Source: CALIZF01 sp046292445 | Lineage (GTDB): Bacteria > Pseudomonadota > Alphaproteobacteria > Rhodobacterales > Rhodobacteraceae | DNA length: 18,641 nt | Reading direction: 5' to 3' | Assembly: GCA_046292445.1 (NCBI GenBank) | Contig: JBKBQT010000044.1 | Location: 1 to 18,641 of the forward strand | Shown: positions 1-6,250 of the stretch, in pieces | Position numbering within the stretch: the stretch's first letter is position 1 | Layout: every line of letters starts with the position of its first letter | Position numbers and translations under genes: made by a program | The notes under the pieces: generated by a model | Databases searched by the model: none | What the model was told of the DNA's origin: nothing | What the model saw: the letters and a program-made list of their open reading frames with translations, nothing else

Positions 1-372
1 CGCACCCAGTGCAGGTCCGCAGACGGGTCGCGCGGTTCCGAGACCTGGCGCGCGGCGCGACGGCGCCCGTGCTCGCCGCAGTGCCGTGCGCGAGGGCCAT
101 GCAGGTTCCTGTCGATGATCGATCGGCATCCGCCGGGTGGACTCCGGCGCGGCGGGGTCCACCGGCTTCCGGCCGGACTCCGGCATCCCCGGGGAATCCA
201 CCCCGCGCGGCCGCTCAGGTGTTTGAATTCACGATGTTTTCAGCGCGTTGCAGGTGGACACTGGATTCCGGTGGCTTCCCAGAAATCCGGCCCTGTCGCT
301 GGCGATGTGCCGCGCTTCGCCCGCCAGCATACGTTTCGGCCCGAAAAGGAACCGGAAAGCAGCGCTGGCGGC
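1..372. other. Left flank without a supportable gene
   Basis: No reading frame here looks like a real protein; open frames are arginine- and proline-rich and lack conserved motifs. There is a short GC-rich inverted repeat, GGTGGAC at 136-142 with GTCCACC at 157-163, and a near-continuous palindrome TTTCGG/CCGAAA at 334-346 just downstream of the toxin gene stop. Neither is followed by a T run, so I do not call a terminator. Confidence 0.5.
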
Positions 373-762
373 TCAGGAAGCGAGGTGGTTCCGGACCCAG
401 TCGGCCAAGGCCGCCTCGCTCAGGCTGCCGGCTGCGAGCCGCATGATGATCTCGTACTTGTCCGTCCCGCCCGCAACCAGATCGGACCCGTTGAGTCTGA
501 GGAACAGGCGCAGGAGCACCAACGCCGTGCGCTTGTTTCCGTCGGCGAACGGATGGTTTCGGGCAACGCCCCAAGCGTAGGCTGCGGCGAGCGCTGCCAG
601 GTCGGGCGCCGGATCGCCATAGGCGAGCAGCGTTTTCGGTCGTTCAAGCGCCGAGGTCAGGAGCCCGGCGTCCCGCAGACCGTCGAGACCGCCATGCTCG
701 GCGATCTGCCTGCGATGGATCGCGCGCGCGACATCCTCGCGGATCCAGACCGGCTCGATCAT
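373..762 (-). CDS. doc: Death-on-curing (Doc) family toxin
   Basis: 129-aa protein of the Fic/Doc fold, close to the usual Doc length of about 125 aa. The catalytic motif HPFADGNKRTA is visible in the middle of the protein (around residues 70-80). It has the Doc form, with lysine after GN where AMPylating Fic proteins have glycine. Known Doc toxins are kinases that phosphorylate elongation factor Tu and stop translation; that activity is family knowledge, not seen here. The start overlaps the stop of the antitoxin gene by an ATGA (759-762), so the pair should be translationally coupled with antitoxin first, the standard order. The partner is an AbrB-type protein rather than classical Phd. No truncation or missing motif residue is seen. 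Confidence 0.93.
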   Translation of the reverse strand: MIEPVWIREDVARAIHRRQIAEHGGLDGLRDAGLLTSALERPKTLLAYGDPAPDLAALAAAYAWGVARNHPFADGNKRTALVLLRLFLRLNGSDLVAGGTDKYEIIMRLAAGSLSEAALADWVRNHLAS

Positions 763-983
763 TCCGCCAGTTTCTTCAGCACATCACGATCTTCGCGCAT
801 CAGCGCCTCGGCCATGTCGATCTGGGCTGCGAAGTCCGGATCGTAGGGCGTGAGTTCCACACCGTTGGGCGTCTCGACCGCATAGATCGTGTCACCCTTC
901 GAAACACGAAGCTTGGCCAGCAGGTCCTTTGGAAGAACCACACCGACCGAGTTCCCGACCGTCGTCACCTTGAGCTGGGTCAT
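759..983 (-). CDS. AbrB/MazE/SpoVT-family antitoxin
   Basis: 74-aa protein with an N-terminal swapped-hairpin AbrB DNA-binding domain (about residues 1-45, motif VTTVGNSVGVVLPKDLL) and an acidic C-terminal tail (DFAAQIDMAEALMRED) of the type that wraps the toxin. It should bind and neutralise the Doc toxin encoded immediately downstream and repress its own promoter. The start is supported by a strong Shine-Dalgarno sequence AGGAGGT (989-995, minus strand) five bases upstream of the ATG. A nested inverted repeat just upstream is the natural operator. The assignment is secure; autoregulation is inferred from the family. Confidence 0.92.
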   Translation of the reverse strand: MTQLKVTTVGNSVGVVLPKDLLAKLRVSKGDTIYAVETPNGVELTPYDPDFAAQIDMAEALMREDRDVLKKLAE

Positions 984-1005
984 CGTCGACCTCCTGAACC
1001 GAATG

Positions 1006-1029
1006 GCGTTATGATAAGTGTTATAACGC
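1006..1029 (-). promoter_or_regulatory. Palindromic operator candidate of the toxin-antitoxin module
   Basis: Perfect inverted repeat GCGTTAT (1006-1012) / ATAACGC (1023-1029). Nested inside are ATAA/TTAT (1014-1024) and the perfect palindrome GTTATAAC (1020-1027). It is AT-rich in otherwise very GC-rich DNA and lies 23 bases upstream of the antitoxin start, where AbrB-type autorepressors bind. Binding itself is inferred. Confidence 0.65.
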
Positions 1030-1108
1030 GGTGGTTCAATGCCCGTGAGCCTGCCGGGCGTCCCCGCCGCGCGCGCCTGTCCCGAGCATATCCACTTTCT
1101 AGCCCGGG

Positions 1109-1139
1109 AGAGGCGTTTTTGTCTGCGCGAAAACCCTCT
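1109..1139 (-). terminator. Possible hairpin terminator after the long minus operon
   Basis: Inverted repeat AGAGG (1109-1113) / CCTCT (1135-1139), extended inward after a bulge by a G:C and an AAAA/TTTT pairing. It lies 14 bases beyond the stop of the last gene of the operon. No clear T run follows, so termination is uncertain. Confidence 0.3.
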
Positions 1140-1152
1140 ACACGAGACTTTC

Positions 1153-1581
1153 CTACAGGCTGCGCGCCAGCTTGATGATCTCGAGGATTGGCAGTTTCCG
1201 GTTGAAGGGTCGCCTGTTGAGGTTCAGCGCAATCAGCGACAGGCCATAGCGCCAGTGTTGGTGCGCTGCGGCGTGGCAGAGCCCGACGTGCCAGCAGATG
1301 TTCTTCCACCGCTCGTCATGCGCCTTCATCCAGACGATCTTGCCGTCGATGGGTTCGAGGCAGTTCGCCCAGGTCAGCGTCTCCTCCATGCGCGCGATGT
1401 CCCTCGGCGAGGGCGAGACCCGCATGGGCTTGGGCTCCTGGCCCACCTTGTCGGCGAAGCCGTGGATGATCTCGGGCCATGTGCTGAAGTAGCCGTTGCG
1501 CCGGGGCTCGGGCAGACGGCGAAGGATCATCCCGGCCTCGGCGAGCCGCGCTTCCACCTCGTCTGGTGTCCAATGGGTCAT
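1153..1581 (-). CDS. DUF6362-like phage protein
   Basis: 142-aa protein that I recognise as resembling the DUF6362 family found in alphaproteobacterial prophages next to replication and packaging genes. The N-terminal half (WTPDEVEARL, LRRLPEPR, GYFSTWPEI, EPKPMRVSPSP) fits well. A C-terminal segment around WKNICWHVGL…HWRYGLSLIA looks like a helix-turn-helix, as expected for a DNA-binding or small-terminase-like role, but no function is established. The last 15-20 residues (after NLNRR) look less conserved than the rest, so the tail may have been replaced. The start overlaps the stop of the preceding small gene by ATGA (1578-1581). In related prophages packaging genes often follow; here the operon stops. 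Confidence 0.6.
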   Translation of the reverse strand: MTHWTPDEVEARLAEAGMILRRLPEPRRNGYFSTWPEIIHGFADKVGQEPKPMRVSPSPRDIARMEETLTWANCLEPIDGKIVWMKAHDERWKNICWHVGLCHAAAHQHWRYGLSLIALNLNRRPFNRKLPILEIIKLARSL

Positions 1582-1775
1582 TCCTGCACCTCTCGTTGTG
1601 TCGGGCGTGCACCGTAGAGACGCTCGCCGAGTTGCCTCACCAGTTCCCGCTCAGGCCAAGTAAGTCTCTGGTCGTCAAGGGAAACCGCCAGAACACCTTG
1701 CTCCTTCCAGCCGTCGCGTTTGACCCGCTCCGGGTCGCGGCGCTCGCCGCCGTAGCCGCGGGGATGCCACCTCAT
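1578..1775 (-). CDS. Small conserved phage-operon protein, 65 aa
   Basis: 65-aa basic protein of unknown function, beginning MRWHPRGYGG. A longer open frame extends upstream, but it is antisense-like arginine-rich sequence inside the resolvase gene. I place the start at 1775 because that ATG forms an ATGA overlap (1772-1775) with the resolvase stop. It also ends in an ATGA overlap with the next gene, so it is locked between two coupled genes. The central part (LDDQRLTWPERELVRQLGER) predicts one amphipathic helix. No family recognised. Confidence 0.65.
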   Translation of the reverse strand: MRWHPRGYGGERRDPERVKRDGWKEQGVLAVSLDDQRLTWPERELVRQLGERLYGARPTQREVQE

Positions 1776-2308
1776 TGCAGGCCCCCCTTGGTCTCCAGCG
1801 CCCAGAGCAGGATCGCGATGGCGTCGGCCTCGTTGTCGTCGGCAGGGCTGAACCCACGGGCGCGGGCGGCAGCGATCATCGCCTCCTTCGGGGCGTTGCC
1901 CTTGCCGGTGGCATGGCGCTTGATCGTGCCGACAGGGACACCCTCGTAGGGGATGCCGCGCAGTTCGGCCCATGCGGTGAGCGTGGCCATCAGCCCGCCA
2001 TAGACATGGGCCGCGTCGGTGGCCGCGTGGCGGCGGACCTCCTCGAACCAGATGGCGGCGACGGGCCCGGACAGGCGGTCGATCTCGGTCAGCCAGTTGG
2101 TGAAGCGGAGATACCGCATGCCGCCACCGTCGAACCGGCCCGGGCGGAACGACACCGTGCCGGAGGTGATCAGCCCGTCGATGCCATGCAGCGCCCAGCC
2201 CGTGGCGGTGCCGAGGTCAAGGGCCAGCATCGACCTGTTGGATCGGGATACGGGTGGCAGATCGGTGATTGCCTCGCGGCGGTGTGTGGCGAGAGTCAGG
2301 TCAGCCAT
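1772..2308 (-). CDS. RuvC-like phage Holliday junction resolvase
   Basis: 178-aa RNase H-fold protein of the RuvC type. The visible acidic residues fit the catalytic set: D31 in LALDLGTATG, E89/E90 in IWFEEV, and D158/D162 in DDNEADAIAI near the C-terminus. TIKRHATGKGNAPK (about 128-141) is the basic loop typical of phage and bacterial RuvC-like resolvases. It should cut four-way junctions made during replication or recombination of the element. The start at 2308 is chosen by a Shine-Dalgarno AGGAG at 2316-2320 (minus), seven bases upstream. The same frame stays open without a stop back to 2779, but that extension has no recognisable protein character. Confidence 0.82.
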   Translation of the reverse strand: MADLTLATHRREAITDLPPVSRSNRSMLALDLGTATGWALHGIDGLITSGTVSFRPGRFDGGGMRYLRFTNWLTEIDRLSGPVAAIWFEEVRRHAATDAAHVYGGLMATLTAWAELRGIPYEGVPVGTIKRHATGKGNAPKEAMIAAARARGFSPADDNEADAIAILLWALETKGGLQ

Positions 2309-2447
2309 GGGTGGTCTCCTCTTCTGGTTGGCTGCTCGGGTGGAAGACGACGGCGGTCTGGTGCTTGGCGGTACGGGGACGCCGTCGTCGGATCGGAAGG
2401 TTGGCGCGTGGGCAGGCCTCGCGCGCGAAACCCCTGGGGGTGGGCGT

Positions 2448-2474
2448 GGGAGAACCCGCCTGCGGCGTTCTCCC
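2448..2474. repeat. Inverted repeat GGGAGAAC/GTTCTCCC
   Basis: Perfect 8-base inverted repeat, 2448-2455 with 2467-2474, around an 11-base loop. It can be lengthened by a GTGG/CCAC pairing with two unpaired C. It would fold in either strand's RNA or in single-stranded DNA. It directly abuts a second hairpin on its right. Confidence 0.7.
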
Positions 2475-2493
2475 CCACCCCCGTAGGGGGTGG
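2475..2493. repeat. Very GC-rich hairpin CCACCCCC/GGGGGTGG
   Basis: Perfect 8-base inverted repeat, 2475-2482 with 2486-2493, around a 3-base loop (GTA). All stem bases are G:C except one A:T. No T run follows on either strand, so it is not an ordinary intrinsic terminator; an attenuator or structural DNA element is possible. Confidence 0.7.
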
Positions 2494-2775
2494 TTTCACC
2501 CCCGAAACTGGAAAACCGCATCAACACGCTGACAGGAATAGGGAATTCCAGTTTCGGGAGGGTGCTTTCGCCTGACTCGCCCGAAACTGGGTGCAGCGTA
2601 GCCGTTGCGGCATCCGCGCAATCTTGCGGAGGCAGTTTCGGAAGCGGGCCGAAACTGGCCACATCGGACGTTTGCGGGGGTCCGCGAAACGATGGCGAGG
2701 CAGTTTCGGAGAAGCCCCGCATCTGGGTGAAACTGGCTCCTGCGCAATTCTGCGCGAAGCGATCTGTGGGGGCGA

Positions 2776-5067
2776 TCATGGCCGTTCCCCCTCCGGATAG
2801 ACCCAGACATGCGGGTTCTCGACCTCGAGGAGCGCCCCGGTCTGCGGGGATTTGTAGTGGGTGGGCAGGACCGCGATGCTGGCGGCAGTGACCTCGCCGG
2901 TCGCCGGATCGACATCCTCGCCGTTCGTGGGCATGACCATCCCTTCGACGCAGAGATAGCCGAAGCGCGATCGCGACGGCCCGAGCCCGTAGGGGGCGCC
3001 GTCGCGGATGAACTTGATGGCGCCCTTGGTGGCCTGCACCGCGATCCGGTCGCGGATCGTGTCCTTGCCGCCCAGACCGCCCTTGTTCTCGAAGGCCTCG
3101 GTAAACTGGTTGATGGTGTAGAGACGCCCCTCGGCCGCCTCCTCGAGCAGGATCGAGAGGATCACGTCTCGTTTGCGATCGCGCTCGGCGTCATGCTTTG
3201 CGCCGACCTCGGGGCGCACGAGCCGCTCGTTCATCGGGTTGATCTCGACCCATTTGCCCTTGACCTTGTCCACCAGCTTCGCGGGCAGCGCAGGGCCGTT
3301 CCGGAGCTCGATCTCGAGGCGGCGCTGGGTCGAGTCCTCCTCGGGCCGGTGCAGGATCAGGCCAGTGGTGTAGAAGCCCCTGAGCGCACTGGCGCCGGAC
3401 AGCGCGAGGAACGGGTCCTCCTTCACCTGGTGCTTCGAGAGCTTCTTGGTGTGGTGGACGAGGATCACGCCGCAGTCCGGGTTGACGTGGTCGCGCAGGA
3501 CCTCGACCCGGTCCTTCAGGAAGAACATCATCGCGGCGTTGTCGTTCTCGCCGCCGCCGTCCGGCCCGCCGTCGAAGAGGTTGCGGATCGGATCGATGCA
3601 GAGGATGTCGAGCGGCGCGTCGGGGAACGCGGCCTTGATCGCCTCGGCCACGCGCGCGCTGCCCTCGGCATCGAGCAGCATGCGCAGTTTCGGCGTGACG
3701 ATCAGGTTGTCGCGCGCGGCGGCGATCAGCTCGGGCGGCAGGCCGATCTGTTGCATGCGCTCGCGCAGGTAGTGGTACTGGATCTCGGCCTGCAGGTAGA
3801 AGATCCGCAGCGGCCGTGGCGGGGTGAAGCCGAGGAAGGGCACCCCTGCCGCCATGTGCACGAGCAGTGCGATCAGCAGGTCGCTCTTGCCCACCTTGGG
3901 CGCGCCGCCCAGCACCAGAAGCCCGCCCGGCGTCAGAACGCGCGGCCCGATGATGTCGTCGGGCATCGGGCTGGTGTCGTCGAGCAGCGCGCCGAGAGTG
4001 AAGGTGGGCAGGTCGGTCTGCGCGGGCGCTCCGCTGTCGAGGCGGATCAGCGGCGGCCCGTGCCGCTTGATGTGCAGCTCCCACAGGCGGTTCGTCTCGC
4101 GCTTCAGCCGGTCGAGCGGCCAGGACGGGCGAAGCATCGCGGCGTTGTAGCCGCAGATCGCCGTCCAGCCCTCGTCCATCGATATCCGGCCCTCGTGGAC
4201 CAGCCGCAGGAAATAGCCGATGGCGGCCGAGGCGCCCTCGAAGCGGGACCAATCGTCCGTGCCCCCCTCGTGGACCGGGGTCACGAGCACGTCGTCAATG
4301 GCGGGTTTCTCGCGGGGCTCGGCCGTGGCCATGCCGACGCCGGGCATGGGCGGCATGTCGGCGACACGCTCGGCCATCTCGGCGAGATCGACCTCGAGCT
4401 CTGTCGCCTCGCGGATCTGCACCAGCCGGGTGAGCCCGCCTTTGTGATAGACCGTGCCGGGCACGCGGATCGGCTGGTGGGCCGAGCGGAAATGCGTGTC
4501 GCCGCCGACCTTCAGTGCGATCTCGCCGCGAAGCTGGCAGAGCCGGGCGAGCTCGGCACCCTCCGTGGGTTCAGTCAGCTTCCACCAGACATGGAGCTTG
4601 GTCGCGCCTTCGGGCGTGCGCCCGCCGCTCTCGACGAGCAGGGTCGGTCGCCCGAGGTGGTGGACGAGGTGATCGAGCTTGGCCGGGATGTCGCCCGAGT
4701 CGAGATCGACCACGAGGCTCTGCATTTGCAGAACGTCCGCGGCGCGGGCCTGACCCGTTTCCGCCACCGTGCCGGGGATGACGTAGACCGCCGCGCCCTC
4801 GCGCGCGGCCCAGCCCGCGAAGGTGCCGAGCTTCTCGGGCGCGGCGGCGTCCGCGTCGATCCAGATGTTGTGCGGCCGGCCGTCCTTGCCCTGACCCTTG
4901 TCGACGAAACCGCGAACCGGGATCAGCCCGTCGGAATAGCCAAAGACCACATCGACGAAGCGCGCGATCTGGCCCGCGTCCGGTTCGACCGCGAAGGGAT
5001 CGGCGAGGGGTGCTGCGTCGTTGAAGTCCCGCCAGGGATTGAAGTGGATGATGTTGTCGTCGCTCAT
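2776..5067 (-). CDS. Primase-helicase fusion: AEP-like primase plus RepA-like RecA-fold ATPase
   Basis: 763-aa replication protein. The N-terminal part (about 25-235) resembles archaeo-eukaryotic-type primases of phage and plasmids: LVVDLDSGD with D121/D123, an H159 in TKLHVWW, and a segment THFRSAHQPIRVPGT around 191-204. The middle-to-C-terminal part (about 355-600) is a RecA-like ATPase with Walker A GAPKVGKSD (388-396), Walker B ILCIDPI (488-494) and the histidine motif ILVHHTKK (535-542), as in RepA/AAA_25 helicases. About 625-700 may be a winged helix. It probably primes and unwinds at the element's origin. The start at 5067 is chosen because ATGA (5064-5067) overlaps the upstream nuclease stop; the frame is open further upstream, but that is shadow sequence in the nuclease gene. 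Its end abuts the repeat region. Confidence 0.85.
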   Translation of the reverse strand: MSDDNIIHFNPWRDFNDAAPLADPFAVEPDAGQIARFVDVVFGYSDGLIPVRGFVDKGQGKDGRPHNIWIDADAAAPEKLGTFAGWAAREGAAVYVIPGTVAETGQARAADVLQMQSLVVDLDSGDIPAKLDHLVHHLGRPTLLVESGGRTPEGATKLHVWWKLTEPTEGAELARLCQLRGEIALKVGGDTHFRSAHQPIRVPGTVYHKGGLTRLVQIREATELEVDLAEMAERVADMPPMPGVGMATAEPREKPAIDDVLVTPVHEGGTDDWSRFEGASAAIGYFLRLVHEGRISMDEGWTAICGYNAAMLRPSWPLDRLKRETNRLWELHIKRHGPPLIRLDSGAPAQTDLPTFTLGALLDDTSPMPDDIIGPRVLTPGGLLVLGGAPKVGKSDLLIALLVHMAAGVPFLGFTPPRPLRIFYLQAEIQYHYLRERMQQIGLPPELIAAARDNLIVTPKLRMLLDAEGSARVAEAIKAAFPDAPLDILCIDPIRNLFDGGPDGGGENDNAAMMFFLKDRVEVLRDHVNPDCGVILVHHTKKLSKHQVKEDPFLALSGASALRGFYTTGLILHRPEEDSTQRRLEIELRNGPALPAKLVDKVKGKWVEINPMNERLVRPEVGAKHDAERDRKRDVILSILLEEAAEGRLYTINQFTEAFENKGGLGGKDTIRDRIAVQATKGAIKFIRDGAPYGLGPSRSRFGYLCVEGMVMPTNGEDVDPATGEVTAASIAVLPTHYKSPQTGALLEVENPHVWVYPEGERP

Positions 5068-5822
5068 GCCGGCAGGCTCCAGCAGCGCTCGGCCCAAGGG
5101 CAGAACCGGCATTCGAAGAAGTCGCGATTGGCGGCGATGCGCGGGAGCAGCTCGCCCGCGTCGGTCGCCCGCAGGATCCGGACGCCGCGGTCCGACATGC
5201 GCTGCGCGAGGTCGGCATCGAAGGGCACGAGCTCGTGGTGCAGCTCGGCCGTGTCCTTGTTGATCGCGGTGAAGAGCGCCGGGTTGGCCGAGATGCCCGG
5301 CACCGTCGCTTCCATGTAGGCCTGGTAGAGCGCGATCTGGGCGGCATAGACCGGCTTTGCTGCGGTCACGCCCTTGGCCACCGTCTCGCGCCAGTTCTTC
5401 GCGTTCATCGTCTTGCATTCCCAGAGCGCCGGGGTGCGCAGCCCCAACGCCGCCGGGGCCTCGGCGACGATCCCGTCGACATGACCACGAATCCGGCCGC
5501 CCGCGACCGAGAAGCCGAACTGGCCGCCGTCCCGCTTCTGGGTGACCACATCGAGCCCCGCCGCTCGCAGCCAGCGGATGGCGAGACCCTCGAGCTGATG
5601 CCCGATGGCGAAGATCCGGAGCACGCGGCCGGGAAAGTCCTGGCCTTCGTCCTTGGGCGCGCCCGCGAACTCGAACTGCAGTGCCCGTTCGCAGGGATGG
5701 CCCAGCCGGGACGCGCCCAGATAGTCGCGCGACGGAGTTACCGCGCGTTCGGCTTCGAGCGCGGCGTCGATGGCTGCATTGATCCGCTCGGCCATGGATG
5801 GACGCTTGTTGAAGTCCAGCAT
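5064..5822 (-). CDS. Cas4/RecB-like PD-(D/E)XK nuclease with iron-sulfur cysteines
   Basis: 252-aa nuclease. The motifs are visible in order: GHPCERAL with C44, the acidic residue D116 in RGHVDGIV, E135 and K137 in LWECKTMN, and the QxxxY motif Q162/Y166 in AAQIALYQAY. Three C-terminal cysteines C238, C241 and C247 (C-x2-C-x5-C) with C44 match the four-cysteine [4Fe-4S] arrangement of Cas4 and AddB. Known relatives are 5'-3' exonucleases or end-processing nucleases. No cas1, cas2 or CRISPR array is in the window, so a phage recombination role is more likely than CRISPR adaptation. Stop/start overlaps join it to both neighbours (TGATG at 5820-5824, ATGA at 5064-5067). Confidence 0.85.
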   Translation of the reverse strand: MLDFNKRPSMAERINAAIDAALEAERAVTPSRDYLGASRLGHPCERALQFEFAGAPKDEGQDFPGRVLRIFAIGHQLEGLAIRWLRAAGLDVVTQKRDGGQFGFSVAGGRIRGHVDGIVAEAPAALGLRTPALWECKTMNAKNWRETVAKGVTAAKPVYAAQIALYQAYMEATVPGISANPALFTAINKDTAELHHELVPFDADLAQRMSDRGVRILRATDAGELLPRIAANRDFFECRFCPWAERCWSLPA

Positions 5823-6250
5823 CAGAACGGGATCTCCGACTGGCTGGCGATCTCGGCCATCTCGGCGCGGAAGGCCTCGATGGTGGTGACGATCAGCCGG
5901 TGCATGTCGTTCTGCGTCAGCTGGCCCAACGGCCGGTTCCAGCCGATCCGCTCCATCTCGGGCGCAAGCGCGCGCATCACGGCGGGCAGCGCCTGAGTTT
6001 CCTCTTCGGTGAGATCGACCATGCTCAGTCCTCTCTTCGCTTTGCGGGTGAAGGCCGCCTGGCAGCCGATGGAGCAGAACCAGCGGCGGGTGCGGGTTGG
6101 GCGCGGACGGTGGGGATCGAACCAGCCGAAGCCACGCGTGCGGGCAGAGCAGACGGCGCAGAGGACCGGGCGCGGATGCCAGAGGCGCTCAAGGCCCGGT
6201 CGATCCGGAGCCTCTGCGGGCGGGGATGGGACTTGCACGACATGGTTCAC
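5822..6250 (-). CDS. DUF6511-like zinc-binding phage protein
   Basis: 142-aa protein of unknown function. Two cysteine pairs (LCAVCSAR at about 30-37 and FCSIGCQAAF at about 57-67) with aromatic residues between them suggest a small zinc finger. The C-terminal half is helical and acidic, ending in SEIPF. I recall similar proteins as DUF6511 from alphaproteobacterial prophages; the name is from memory. Its ATG overlaps the helicase stop by ATGA (6247-6250), and its stop overlaps the nuclease start, so it may act with one of these two enzymes. It is not a full-length member of any enzyme family I recognise. Confidence 0.6.
   Translation of the reverse strand: MNHVVQVPSPPAEAPDRPGLERLWHPRPVLCAVCSARTRGFGWFDPHRPRPTRTRRWFCSIGCQAAFTRKAKRGLSMVDLTEEETQALPAVMRALAPEMERIGWNRPLGQLTQNDMHRLIVTTIEAFRAEMAEIASQSEIPF

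Larger units (their letters stand above)
2309..2775. repeat. Non-coding repeat region with seven alternating CGAAACTG elements
   Basis: 467 bases without a supportable gene in an otherwise gapless operon. Seven copies of a roughly 9-11 base element (core GAAACTG) alternate strictly in orientation: 2501-2511 (+), 2548-2558 (-), 2580-2590 (+), 2633-2641 (-), 2649-2658 (+), 2701-2709 (-), 2729-2736 (+). The first three form perfect 11-base inverted repeats (CCCGAAACTGG/CCAGTTTCGGG). Copies four and five form a perfect 9-base stem with a 7-base loop. A 13-base direct repeat AGGCAGTTTCGGA covers copies four and six (2630-2642, 2698-2710). Possible roles are a replication origin, a protein-binding array or an RNA leader; none is proven. 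Confidence 0.85.

Noticed and set aside
334..346. Terminator after the Doc toxin gene
   Set aside because: The palindrome TTTCGG/CCGAAA leaves only one base for a loop and has no T run.
2501..2736. CRISPR array
   Set aside because: The repeats are too short, alternate in orientation and have uneven spacing (8 to 43 bases); no cas1 or cas2 is present despite the Cas4-like nuclease.
2809..5319. Plus-strand open frame of 836 codons
   Set aside because: It lies wholly antisense to the primase-helicase and nuclease genes, whose motifs are clear; the frame is open because of high GC at third positions.
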